NCBI RefSeq assembly: GCF_026151205.1
Contig: NC_087076.1
Location: 5,508,902 to 5,572,901 of the forward strand
Direction of reading: 5' to 3'
Source of the DNA: Bolinopsis microptera
Lineage: Eukaryota > Ctenophora > Tentaculata > Lobata > Bolinopsidae
DNA length: 64,000 nucleotides
Numbering within the stretch: the first letter of the stretch is position 1; each line of letters begins with the position of its first letter. Shown one piece after another: positions 1 to 9,779 of the stretch. The notes under the pieces were generated by a model. It saw only the letters and a list, made by a program, of their open reading frames with translations. It did not search any database and was not told where the DNA came from. The position numbers and the translations under genes are program-made.

Positions 1-33
1 TACGGCCATGAACTAAAAACTCCTTTTTATCAG

Positions 34-189
34 GATCAAATCATGAGGGCTGCTAAACCAGCCCAAGATATGCAACCAATTGGGTTGGATGGGAAGGTTC
101 AGATCAAGGTATATGATAGCAATTTGGGTAAGTTTGTTTTCCGGACAAAGGGGCGCCTGGAAAGGTCCCGAGAAGATCTATGGCCATGA
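34..189 (+). pseudogene. Repeated exon fragment of unknown family (copy 1)
   Basis: An open frame starts right after an acceptor (TTTTTATCAG) and encodes about 51 residues with the motif VQIKVYDSNLGKFVF followed by a basic TKGRLERS stretch. Two related copies lie in tandem at about 21061-21222 and 21241-21400, the first of them frameshifted. No upstream exon or start codon is visible because the window begins here. I do not recognise the family. The three copies share the acceptor and the VQI-VYDSNLG core, so this is a repeated coding module and not chance. Confidence 0.45.
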
Positions 190-200
190 ACTAAGAACAC

Positions 201-346
201 TGATCTACACTGATCACAATGGGAAGTTATTCTGTAGAGCATGTAAGATCGTCATAGATCACATAAGGAAAAACACAGTAGAGCGGCATTTGAAAACGAA
301 TGTAAATAATTTTATTTATCAGGTGAACAATTGTTGCAAAGAATGA
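201..346 (+). pseudogene. BED/CGGBP1-like zinc finger, hAT transposase remnant
   Basis: The frame reads DHNGKLFCRACKIVIDHIR then KNTVERHLKTN. This Cys-x2-Cys ... His pattern is typical of the DNA-binding finger at the N-terminus of hAT transposases and of CGGBP1-like proteins. Only the finger and a short tail to a stop remain; no catalytic core follows. A second copy, frameshifted just before the finger, is at 21951-22219 and keeps an upstream ATG. The family call is from motif resemblance; loss of the transposase body is seen directly. Confidence 0.55.
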
Positions 347-678
347 TATGTATTACTATTTGACATTATATATATTCTGAAAACGTGAAGAACACGTTAA
401 CAAATAAGGCTGGTTAAAACTTAATTTGATTGAAAGTTCTAACAGCAGCTGAGACACCATAATATTGTATCTCCCAGAGTTGCCGATATTGACAGCAACT
501 CTCACGGCTAAGCCTATTGCTTCTGCAATTTACTTACAAGGTAAGAGTTAAGTAAAAACACGTGTAAACAGGGCGTTTAGGAAGCTGGTTAAATTGGAAC
601 TTGTAGAGCTGGATAGTTGTGGACGGTGCAAGAGTACCATACTAGCAGAGGACACACAGGTTACCATACGAGGGTGAG

Positions 679-686
679 TATAAATA
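679..686 (+). promoter_or_regulatory. TATA box of small repeated gene
   Basis: TATAAATA lies about 75 bp before the ATG at 760, with a conserved AACATCAACCTCACTTCCAC stretch downstream as the likely transcription start region. The same arrangement recurs at 1245-1252, 22931-22938 and 23497-23504, which supports a real core promoter and not chance AT richness. Confidence 0.5.
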
Positions 687-759
687 CATGGAGAGTGGAT
701 GATGGAACATCAACCTCACTTCCACATTTGCTTCTTATTGTTTGTTACAACTCTACAAA

Positions 760-1002
760 ATGACAGTCACCTACACTAGCTACGGTACACTAGCCAAGTT
801 GGAATTACTTACCATGTATATGAGGATCACAGTCACCACGGCTGTATGTTTTGGTCTGGACACTATGAGATACAATGTTTGGGACAGGAAGATTAGACGC
901 ATCACCAGAAAACTTGAAGGACAAAATTTAAGTATCATTGATCTTTATTATAATTTATATACATTGTATGATTATTTGTTATTATTGATTTCTAACCAGT
1001 AA
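760..1002 (+). CDS. Small repeated exon (MTVTY family), unknown function
   Basis: The ATG at 760 opens a frame reading MTVTYTSYGTLAKLELL and then a basic segment ending near KLEGQN at about 927. In the sister copy at 1308-1538 the same point is a perfect donor (AAC then GTAAGT). Here the donor is mutated to TTAAGT, so the frame runs on to a stop at 1002. The sister copy has instead lost its start (ATG to ATA). I do not recognise the protein. Its promoter-like TATA box and repeated context suggest a decaying multicopy gene. Confidence 0.4.
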   Translation: MTVTYTSYGTLAKLELLTMYMRITVTTAVCFGLDTMRYNVWDRKIRRITRKLEGQNLSIIDLYYNLYTLYDYLLLLISNQ

Positions 1003-1061
1003 AAATTATCAACGAGTTTTTTTGTTGATATTTTATTAATGACATCTTCAAAACATCTCAG

Positions 1062-1234
1062 GTCAAGGTGACAACAATGGTTGTCAAATCAATTTTGATG
1101 GAAAGCTGCTGAAAGATTTACCAGGACATCTTATTGGTAAACTAAATCGTCTGGCAGTGACTCTATTTCAGGAATCTGGTACCGACCTTCTGAGTATCGC
1201 CAAGACGGAGGATTCCACTGGAAAAACTAATTAA
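1062..1234 (+). CDS. Orphan terminal exon GDNNGCQINFDGK
   Basis: After a good acceptor (AAACATCTCAG) a 57-codon frame runs to a stop: GDNNGCQINFDGKLL, then an LPGHLIGKLNRLAVTLF helix-like segment, ending STGKTN. It has no ATG and enters in phase 1, so it needs an upstream exon ending one base into a codon. The preceding MTVTY exon ends in phase 0, so the two do not join cleanly. An identical copy is at 23314-23486. Function unknown. Confidence 0.45.
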
Positions 1235-1307
1235 CGAGGGTGAGTATAAATACATGAAGAGTGGATGATAGAACATCAACCTCACTTCCACATTTGCTTC
1301 TTATTGT

Positions 1308-1538
1308 TTGTTACAACTCTACAAAATAACAGTCACCTACACAAGCTACGGCACACTAGCTAAGTTGGAATTACTAGCTATGTACATGAGGATTACAGTC
1401 ACCACAGCTGTATGTTTCGGGTTGGACACTATGCGATACAATGTTTGGGACCGGAAAATGAGACGCATCGCCAGAAAACTTGAAGGACAAAACGTAAGTA
1501 TCATTGATCTTTATGTCTATTTAAACTCTGTAAAGTGA
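1308..1538 (+). pseudogene. Second copy of MTVTY exon, start codon lost
   Basis: Nearly identical to the exon at 760 including its TATA box (1245-1252), but the initiator ATG is now ATA. The donor GTAAGT after GQN (about 1494) is intact, the reverse of the lesion pattern in the first copy. The matching copy at 23560-23742 also has ATA and a further frameshift. Confidence 0.5.
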
Positions 1539-1553
1539 GAATATTTAGTAACT

Positions 1554-1958
1554 ATGGATCTTTCTAAATCATACAATAAACCTAGTTTTGAAGGATCATT
1601 TTCTGTAAAAAGGAAATTCTACACTGCTGTAAAGATACTGGACCCAACCATAACCATTAAAAAAGTTGAAAAATTCCTAAAAACACTATTATATCTACCC
1701 AGACCTTTGAGAAAACCTAAATTCTACAGAAAAGTTTATACGAAGGGCATAAATTATTTATGGCAAGCAGACTTGTTGTTTCATGATAAATATTGGAGAA
1801 CTAATAAAGGTTATCGTTATTGTTGTTTTGTGATTGATATTAAGCTGGAGCTAGCAGAGCTGGACAGTTGTACAAGGTGCAACTGGTTTACTCAGTATGA
1901 GTTTTTTCTTCAATCTGAAGATTGTGATGTTACCAGTAAATCCAGAAAATCGAACTGA
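1554..1958 (+). pseudogene. Truncated DDE integrase-like fragment (Polinton/retroelement type)
   Basis: The 134-codon frame contains TITIKKVEKFLKTL (residues 33-46), then INYLWQADLLF (67-77, candidate first catalytic Asp at 73), then NKGYRYCCFVIDI (84-96). This order matches the start of the integrase core in Polinton and related elements (WQADL ... NKGYRY ... VID). After residue 96 the sequence switches to LELAELDSCTRC, encoded by DNA resembling 590-632, so the rest of the catalytic core is gone. A copy is at 23813-24217. The family call is from motif order; the chimeric junction is seen directly. Confidence 0.55.
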
Positions 1959-1990
1959 GGCAGAAACTGTGAGTTTACAGAGAGCAGCAT

Positions 1991-2291
1991 ACTACTATAC
2001 TAGTTATCTCTCACCATATCTCTCCTAGGTGAAGACAGATATATATTGATTACTTATAATATATTGATTACTATATTGATTATGTATGGATTTTAATTGT
2101 ATATCTTAATACGGGTTTTTGTTATATATTCTAGTAATTTATTGTGTTATTGTATTATTAACCGATATACTATTCAGGATGACAACCTGGGTTTTGGTTT
2201 AGCTTTTAGCTTTTAGTCTTGCGTTTACCTTGTCACAACGATTCATAACAGTTTTTAATACACACAATGAGAGTTTTCCTTGAACGATGAG
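1991..2291. other. AT-rich spacer
   Basis: Alternating TA-rich sequence with repeated ATATTGATTAC words; no coding pattern seen. Confidence 0.5.
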
Positions 2292-2594
2292 ATGATCGAC
2301 CCTGACAACAAAGATTTATCTGGCGACGAGGACAAGGACAAATGGTCTGAAGAAAACAAAACAGCAGAGGAGACACAAACATCCGCATCACAACAACCAC
2401 CAGTTGTTAATCCAACTCCAAGGAGGAGAATGCAATCGGATCAAGGAAACCCAGTTGGACAATGGTCAGAAAGTAGTAAACTCAGATCATGGTTCGAACG
2501 TTTGGAAGTGGTATTCATGGATCTAGAGGATGAAAACTCCAATGACAAGTGGAAAGCTGTGAAACTCATCAAGTGGATTGGAGCACCATACTAG
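2292..2594 (+). CDS. Acidic small ORF with gag-like C-terminus
   Basis: The ATG at 2292 (chosen by alignment with the related ORF at 35423) gives about 100 aa. An acidic SGDEDKDK head and a Ser/Gln/Pro-rich linker precede LRSWFERLEVVFMDLEDE ... KLIKWIGAPY. The Trp-x-Glu-Arg-Leu-Glu ... Lys ... Ile-Gly-Ala-x-Tyr layout resembles the N-terminal region of Ty3/gypsy-type Gag. The frame stops inside a 25-bp stretch (about 2586-2610) also present at 636-660, so the 3' end may be a recombination breakpoint. Confidence 0.4.
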   Translation: MIDPDNKDLSGDEDKDKWSEENKTAEETQTSASQQPPVVNPTPRRRMQSDQGNPVGQWSESSKLRSWFERLEVVFMDLEDENSNDKWKAVKLIKWIGAPY

Positions 2595-2798
2595 CAGAGG
2601 ACACACAGGTAACGATATATCTGCTATATATTATGTGCCCCAGTGTTAAACAAGGAACTGAAACCGAGGGGTCTCGTTCAGGTCCCTCACAATTTTGTTT
2701 CTGCTTGGTTTTAATATACCGTTATAATAATGACTTAAATATAAAGTAATGAATAAACATGAAATGTAATTGATCTTAAAACATTTAACAATCAGTAG

Positions 2799-3071
2799 TT
2801 TACATGCGACAAGTGCGATAAGATTGAGGGGGAGGATATGCAGACATACTTCAACGAGCAGGTGACAATCACAAAGATCACAAACAACCAGTGGCAGTAT
2901 AGAAAGAGCTGTCGACTGAATTTACATTCGGAGAGGAGACATGGAGGACACAGTTGGTGTTTGAAAAAGAGCCCCTCTATGACGAGCTTCAAGAGATTGA
3001 GGAGGGGATATAAGGACGGTGAAGCGGTGGAAGGATTATTATTTGGAGATGATCACACCATTAAGCATTAA
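2799..3071 (+). CDS. CxxC small exon, FNE-VTIT family (frameshifted copy)
   Basis: Begins after CAATCAGTAG and reads FTCDKCDKIEGEDM, then YFNEQVTITKIT. The first 40 residues match the longer copy at 34995-35309 (CDGCIPIDDEDF, FFNETVKITSIT); after that the two diverge as expected from a frameshift here. The Cys-x2-Cys pair may bind a metal with residues from another exon. Family unknown. Confidence 0.4.
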   Translation, partial: FTCDKCDKIEGEDMQTYFNEQVTITKITNNQWQYRKSCRLNLHSERRHGGHSWCLKKSPSMTSFKRLRRGYKDGEAVEGLLFGDDHTIKH

Positions 3072-3393
3072 ATTATGTAATTGATTTTTATTTGGTTATT
3101 ATTATATATCTCAACTATTTGTTTCTATACTATTTGAAAAAAATTGTTTCTATACTATTTAAAGCATAGCACCAAAAGTAAACCTTATGTCATAACCAAT
3201 CACTAACCGCCTTACATCTCAGTTGTACCTCAACATGACTTCTTGACCTCTAACTACCAAGACTGGGTTCTCTACCAAAAACGCTCCATCAAGCATCGAA
3301 GTCCTCACTACTTGGTGATTTTTATCACCCAAACATAGAAACAATTTTTCATTAAGCATTATGTAATTGTTTTTTATTTAGTTATTATTATAT
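3072..3393. repeat. Imperfect duplicate of the transposon target site
   Basis: The stretch 3060-3137 is repeated at 3350-3393 and continues across the transposon at 10086. It therefore works as a near-empty-site reference for the 6.7-kb element. It also holds short direct repeats of TTGTTTCTATACTATTT. No gene seen. Confidence 0.6.
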
Positions 3394-3742
3394 CGTCACC
3401 TACAAATAGAAAGGGCCTATGTCGACATAGGCCCCTTTAAAAAGATATACCAGCGCGAATATCTGTGGAACCATACCTACCATATCCCAAAATATTAAGT
3501 CGATTGGGTGAAAATTCAAAATCTCGACTTTTTAAAGTAGGGCCTATATTAACATGGACCTTTTTCAATAAACTGAGCGGCTACTAATTTAGATAGATTA
3601 AAAAGGCACATGTCGACATATGCCCTTATAAATTGTTGAAACGTGATGTTCTTAAAACGTAGAAAGGGCCTAAGTCAACATATGCCCTTTTAAATAGGTC
3701 AAAACCCTGCTTTGTAATAGCAGAGTTAGGGCCTATGTAAAG
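3394..3742 (+). repeat. Left TIR and subterminal motif cluster
   Basis: After the TIR (3394-3423) a GGGCCTATGTC motif recurs at about 3411, 3538, 3603, 3664 and 3729. The first four are followed by their own inverted complement, making near-palindromes of about 22-28 bp. Such clusters are the usual binding sites of a transposase. A GTCGACAT core is kept in copies 1 and 3; the others are diverged. Confidence 0.7.
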
Positions 3743-4419
3743 AAACCTAGCCAGTGAAAGTGCCAGTCAACCGACCGAACTTTGCACTAACCAATTAAAG
3801 CGACATTAAAAACTGTTTGAAACATGTGATCCGGTATTATTTCAGTGATATCGACACGCTGTAATTATTTCGCGCAATAATTAAGTTCCAGAAGGCCATG
3901 GAAGAGTCTTAAGCCGCGCGACACGTTATCATCCATTTCATTTTATGCACGTAATTGTTGAGTTGTTGTTTTGTGATACGTTATGCGATTTCTGTTGCAA
4001 CTTGAATCTATTATTATACCAACCCGATTTCTCTGCTTGTTCAGTTTAAATCGCCAGGTGAACGTGATTGAACACGTGAGTTTTGTCCGTCGTATTATAG
4101 CAATCTGTAATAATTGTAATCCTGTGATAAGAATTTTGGCTCTGATCAAGTATAACTTAACTGCCTACGCCGGGACAGGGACAGCGAAACGTCAAAGAGG
4201 TGCAACTGAAGATGTGCCCGACAATTATTTATCTAGGTCGTTTTGTTTAATTTCTAACGTAAAATAAGAACATCACAAAATACAACCTTTTTAATTGCCT
4301 CCCTTAGACCGCAAAACGGAATACCTAGTCTGAATCAATATATTGCTAGTAAATAACCCGTATTTTGTGTCATATTATAGCGAAATGTTTAATCCTTAAT
4401 TCCTTTCTGTTGTGAATTT

Positions 4420-4580
4420 CTGTTCTGAACCAGAATAAATTACCTGTCATGACAGTGTATATACTAAAGCAGTTATTCAATCACGTATCGTGATACAACT
4501 GTCCAGTATCCGCTCTGATCCAGAATAACTTACCTGTCATGACAGTCTATAACAGTTATTCAATCACGCGCTACGATTAA
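4420..4580 (+). promoter_or_regulatory. Tandem 80-bp repeat upstream of transposase gene
   Basis: Two imperfect copies sharing TTACCTGTCATGACAGT and CAGTTATTCAATCACG, at about 4425-4500 and 4505-4575. Each contains the palindrome ACTGTCATGACAGG-like core. They sit 300 bp before the first coding exon, so a promoter or regulatory role is plausible but unproven. Confidence 0.4.
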
Positions 4581-4882
4581 ATGAGCTTTCGGTTTCATTT
4601 TGTGCAGGGTATAAACTTCTGTCTCAACGTATTATACTGTTAACTGTTAGCTGTGCTCTCTGTGGGGCATGAAATATCGATTTTGTTCTAACGCCACTTT
4701 ACCTTTCGATGTAGATTCAAAAGCGGCTGCACATTGTCACATTGCTGGTTTATTGACTAACATTTCTTAGCTTGGTACTTTCTTTTAGTATATTTTCTCA
4801 GTATAATTTTTGAAATAACGAGATGTGTGTTATAAGGAAATAATACATGCAATACTAAATACATTACCATCCATTTAGCTAG

Positions 4883-7800
4883 ATGACTCATTCTGTAAAG
4901 CTTCGAAAGAGGAAGGGCCGGGGCGGTACGTTATCAGTAGAGGTTAGTTTTTCACGACTTGTATAATAATAATTATATAACTAGAATCATAGTAGTTGCA
5001 TAGTTCTATTTAATAATTATTTTATTACTGCACCTGCAGCTATGAGGTAGATAGAGGTAATAAGAGAGAGGTCAGCTTTTTAACGTTAGGCAGATCGTCA
5101 GATCGTCAGATCGTCTTTATCTCAGTATTGATATTTCCCAGGATACAATGTGGTGTCCTGGGTTGCAGGTTCTTGCAAACCCCTTTCAAGACAAGTTATA
5201 CTACAAGGCTACCATTGTAAAAAGAGTGAGGGTAAGCTGCTTTACTTTTATAATTATTGCAAACATATCAATTTTTGCTAGTTTTGAGATTCTTTTTTAG
5301 GATCAGCGAGCCTAACTTAGACTAGTTGGCACAGATTGTTTAAAATCATAAACATTTCTCACTAATTTCAGGAAGGCGTCTTCAGTCTACAGTTCGAGTC
5401 TGAAAATAAGTCCCGCAATGTTTCTGCGAAATTCATGAAGCTTCTTATACTTGGAGTGGGTAAGTGTAAATTTAAAATGACACTAATACATTTTATGCCC
5501 CGTCTGATGTTGAATATGTGGTAAAATAACTAGTATAGCGGTATACCGTCACCTCTTCCACATGTAACTGTTAATTATTGCTTTGACGCAATGATTCAGA
5601 TTAGACTCAGATAGCTGTTAGTAATGGTATACTCAATACTTATCATGATATGAAGTCTAATCTGAATTAAACTGTCAAATTTTTATGTTATACATTGAAT
5701 TTATCGAATAATTCCTTCAGACGATGCAGAGGACACTGTCGTAGCAGCTGGATCTGAGGACACTGTCGTAGCAGCTGAATCTGAGGACATGGTCGTAGCA
5801 GCTGGATCTGAGGACACTGTCGTAGCAGCTGGATCTGAGGACACTGTCGTAGCAGCTGGATCTGAGGACATGGTCGTAGCAGCTGGATCTGAGGACACTG
5901 TCGTAGCAGCTGGATCTGAGGACATGGTCGTAGCAGCTGGACCTGAGGACACTGTCGTAGCAGCTGGATCTGAGGACATTGTCGTAGCAGCTGTATCTGA
6001 GGACACTGTCGTAGCAGCTGGATCTGAGGACACTGTCGTAGCAGCTGGATCTGAGGACACTGTCGTAGCAGCTGGATCTGAGGACACTGTCGTAGCAGCT
6101 GGATCTGAGGACATGGTCGTAGCCGCTGGATCTGAGGACATGGTCGTAGCAGCTGGATCTGAGGACATGGTCGTAGCAGCTGGATCTGAGGACACTGTCG
6201 TAGCAGCTGGATCTGAGGACACTGTCGTAGCAGCTGGATCTGAGGACAAGGTCGTAGCAGCTGGATCTGAGGACACTGTCGTAGCAGCTGGATCTGAGGA
6301 CATGGTCGTAGCAGCTGGATCTGAGGACACTGTCGTAGCAGCTGGATCTGAGGACACTGTCGTAGCAGCTGGATCTGAGGACATGGTCGTAGCAGCTGGA
6401 TCTGAGGACACTGTCGTAGCAGCTGGATCTGAGGACATGGTCGTAGCAGCTGGATCTGAGGACATGGTCGTAGCAGCTGGATCTGAGGACACTGTCGTAG
6501 CAGCTGGATCTGAGGACATGGTCGTAGCAGCTGGATCTGAGGACACTGTCGTAGCAGCTGGATCTGAGGACACTGTCGTAGCAGCTGGATCTGAGGACAT
6601 GGTCGTAGCAGCTGGATCTGAGGACACTGTCGTAGCAGCTGGATCTGAGGACATGGTCGTAGCAGCTGGATCTGAGGACATGGTCGTAGCAGCTGGATCT
6701 GAGGACACTGTCGTAGCAGCTGGATCTGAGGACATGGTCGTAGCAGCTGGATCTGAGGACACTGTCGTAGCAGCTGGATCTGAGGACACTGTCGTAGCAG
6801 CTGGATCTGAGGACATGGTCGTAGCAGCTGGATCTGAGGACACTGTCGTAGCAGCTGGATCTGAGGACATGGTCGTAGCAGCTGGATCTGAGGACATGGT
6901 CGTAGCAGCTGGATCTGAGGACACTGACTCGGCTATGTATAAACTCCTATACAAATCGAAAATGTTGATGAAAGCACAGCTGATATCAAGAAAGCAGGGA
7001 GAGCCTGTACATGGACATCCACTAAAAAAGGGCCATGGAAAGTTTTTGATCAAACTAGTTCACCTAAGAGAAGCATTTAAAAGCTGGACTGCGTATGATG
7101 AGGACAAACATGTATCAGGGAGTTATATTGCATGGCCAATGAATAGTGCTGTTAAAATAGCAAATTGGGGGCAAAGACCGCCTAAGGTAACTAATACGGA
7201 TAGACAAGACACTCGAAACTATGATGTTGAGGTGAATGTGTTTTGGAGCGAGTTGCAGATCGCACGAGGCAGAGTTGAAAATGAAATCCGAAACTCTGAG
7301 TTCTACACTAACGTTTTTATCTCGCATATATACCCAGAAAACGTGAAAACTATTACGGAAAGGGGTGGAGGACATGAAAACATAGAGCAGCTTCAATGTT
7401 TAAAAGTGGACAACACAATTTCATGGCCATCGAAAGAACTTGAACTAAGAATGGATGGGATACCACGGAAATCACGAAAGAGAAAAAGTGATTCAGTGAA
7501 GATGAAGCGTGACGCTAATCGGCAAAAGAAACGAATGAAAATGAAAAGCAAAGAAATAAAAACATGCAGTTGTGTAGCCAAATGTTATGAAAAGATAGAT
7601 CAAGAGTTACAAATACGCCTCAGGGAATATCATTATGAACTATCAGAGAATACAGCAGCCGGCGATAACTTCTTATCGAAATATATAAATAGAAGAACAA
7701 AGAAGTTGCATAGAATAGCAGCTGGTGACAAGCGGAAGTTCACCTTGATATATAAACTCCCAACAACATCTGAACTTCCAACAACATCGGAAGATAACAC

Positions 7801-9396
7801 AGCTGTGGTGTGTAAGGTGATGTTCTTAGAAACATTCGGCATCACTGCCAAAAAATCAAGAATCATAGTTTTTAAAAAATATGATAGAAACAGTTCTCTT
7901 TCCCACGGATTGGTTGGGAAACCCTCCAATCGCGGGACGGTTCCTGCAGTATTGAGAGCGGCAATTGAAGATCACCTGAATACCTTGCCAACTGTACCTT
8001 CACATTACCGAAGAATGTACTCTCATAAGAGGTATTTCGAGGCATCGCTAACGCTAGCCAAGCTGTTTAAACTGTTTAAAGAAAAGCATCCTGGCGTGAA
8101 AATAGGTCTAACTAGCTACAGTAACATACTTAATTCATTGAACATTGGTTTTTATAAACCTAAGAATGATCAATGCGACCAGTGTACTTCCTACAAGAAT
8201 AGCTCGAAAGAAGAAATCGATCTACTACTGTACATCGAACACATTGAGAGGAAAGACATGTGTAGAAATTGTAAGGATGCTGACAAAATCAAGGCAAAGG
8301 CATGCGACAATTTCGGAGCCTACACCATCGATATGGAAGCTGTAAATTCGTGTCCAAAGGCCGCGTCAGGTGAGTTTTACTATATCACCAAGCTTGCTTG
8401 TTATAACTTATCATGTTATAACCTTGGGACTGATGAGAAGACTTGCTTCATGTGGGATCAGACACAAGCAAACCGTGGTCCAGATGAAATCGGATCGTGT
8501 CTCCTATACATTCTGAGAAATCTGCCTGAGAACATTACGGATGTCGTCATTTGGGCAGATTCATGCGGTGGTCAAAACCGCAATAAGGAAAATGCAGCAG
8601 CAATACTGCACTTCCTTAATGTGGAAGTATCCAACACAGCGCTCCATGTGAAGACTGTGCACCTGAAGTACTTTGAACGTGGACATAACGAATCTGAAGT
8701 TGATACCATACATCACATGATAGAAGCAAGTAAGAAGAACCAAGAAATATATTTACCGGACCGGTATAAGGAGATAGCAAGATCTGCCAGCACAAAAAAC
8801 CCTATAAAGGTTTTTTCACTGGCATCATATGAGTATCCAGTATATGACGTCCACGCCCTTTGCAAGTCCACCATCATTAACCGCAATCGATACCGGTTTA
8901 TTGATCATGAGGGCAAACCGAAGGTTAACGAAGCGTCATGGCTAAGTGCAAAGCGGCTCTCGTTTGCAAAAGGCAGTCGGGCAATGACTATCAGCACATT
9001 ACCCGACCCGGAGAGAACAGATGATGATAAAGTCATTCTCACCGACAGAAAGGTAGGTTGTGTCATTTAGTTATGTATGGTTATTATGGCGCGTGATAAT
9101 ATATCAATGAACTTTTTACAAAGCTATACTCGCACTAATGATCATGACATCTTGGCAGTACCTGTACATTTATTCTATTGCAGGTATACGTAAGCAGCCG
9201 TGCTTCAGTAAGATCGGAGGTGGTGGATAAACCTCAACTCACAATCCTCTGCGACGATTCGACAGAGATACCTGTTTCCGAGAGGGTTATGCTTGGTCTT
9301 ATTGATCTATGTGAGAAGAGGCTGATACCACAGGGGTATCATGCATTCTACAAGAGTATCACTACTATAGAAAGTGACAAGAGCGATACTGACTAA
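4883..9396 (+). CDS. Putative transposase, five exons, about 1260 aa
   Basis: Exons 4883-4942, 5142-5231, 5372-5459, 5721-9052 and 9184-9396 join in frame at GT-AG sites (phases 0, 0, 1, 0). Residues 1-20 are basic. Residues 51-79 with the preceding exon (QDKLYYKATIVKRV ... FSLQFESE) resemble a Tudor/SH3-like barrel. Residues 85-480 are 44 copies of a 9-residue repeat (VVAAGSED plus T or M). A basic, NLS-like region (about 662-690) precedes paired CxxC motifs (C898/C901, C927/C930). The core has TIDMEAV (D950), WADSCGGQN (D1026) and GHNESEVD ... H..IE (E1070-E1081), spaced like a DDE RNase H fold. The ADSCGGQN block is, from memory, typical of DUF7869 proteins. Catalysis is inferred. Confidence 0.8.
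5595..5666. repeat. Inverted repeat in intron 3 of the transposase gene
   Basis: TTCAGATTAGACT (5595-5607) is perfectly inverted at 5654-5666, with a 46-nt loop that also contains an inverted AGTA...TACT pair. It could fold in the intron transcript 55 nt before the acceptor. It may equally be a small relic insertion. Confidence 0.5.
5735..6922 (+). repeat. In-frame 27-bp minisatellite, 44 units, with 216-bp higher-order repeat
   Basis: Exactly 44 units of 27 bp (1188 bp), each coding for nine residues, with no indel. Units differ mainly at one codon, ACT or ATG; rare variants code E, P, V, I or K. From 6275 to 6922 the T/M pattern is TMTTMTMM repeated three times exactly (3 x 216 bp). The first half is irregular. 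This shows recent expansion by unequal exchange of 8-unit blocks. Confidence 0.95.
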
Positions 9397-9779
9397 AACA
9401 CATTCCATATTTCTACATTTGCAGCATTTTTATTTTACTATTTTCAATTTCATGGGACAATTATTTTATGCAATATTCATCTTAGGATGAATGTAGACAC
9501 AAATTACACTTATTGAAATATTATACACCTTTTAAATTATTGGAATATTAATACAATTTAATTCTATTCATCTATTTATACTAATAATGGGATTTAAATA
9601 AATCGTGTTCACTGGTTATTGAAAATACAGCAACCTGTTATGAAATCAATAATGTGGCAAACTGAAATTAAACATAGACCATTTAAACCCATTACGGATG
9701 CATAAAATGCCTACTTCAAACGATATTAATCTACATGAGCCTCTATTCCAAGTGTTTGTCAGGAATAAACTTGAAAAGT

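Larger units (their letters stand above)
400..1990 (+). repeat. Segmental duplication, copy 1 (partner 22640-24230)
   Basis: This block is repeated almost base for base about 22.25 kb downstream. Shared content, in order, is a TATA-led small exon, an orphan exon, a second TATA-led copy of the first exon and an integrase-like fragment. The partner differs by a 93-bp insertion just outside its left edge and by small indels, for example a short duplication near 23640 that shifts the frame of the second exon copy. It therefore also contains an internal duplication, about 660-1000 versus 1219-1540. Confidence 0.9.

Noticed and set aside
1554-1958. Integrated virus
   Set aside because: Only an integrase-like fragment is present; this type is common in Polintons and LTR elements and no viral structural genes are seen.
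3983-4267. Extra 5' exon of the transposase (94-aa frame ending CLISNVK)
   Set aside because: Part of it (TAKRQRGATEDVPDNYL) looks NLS-like, but no good donor or link to the exon at 4883 was found.
5735-6922. CRISPR array
   Set aside because: Units are contiguous 27-bp coding repeats with no unique spacers, and the context is eukaryotic.
5701-7053. 450-aa minus-strand frame of SSDPAATTV/M repeats
   Set aside because: It is the reverse reading of the 27-bp array; a repeat whose length is a multiple of three stays open in several frames. The plus-strand frame joins conserved exons on both sides, the minus does not.
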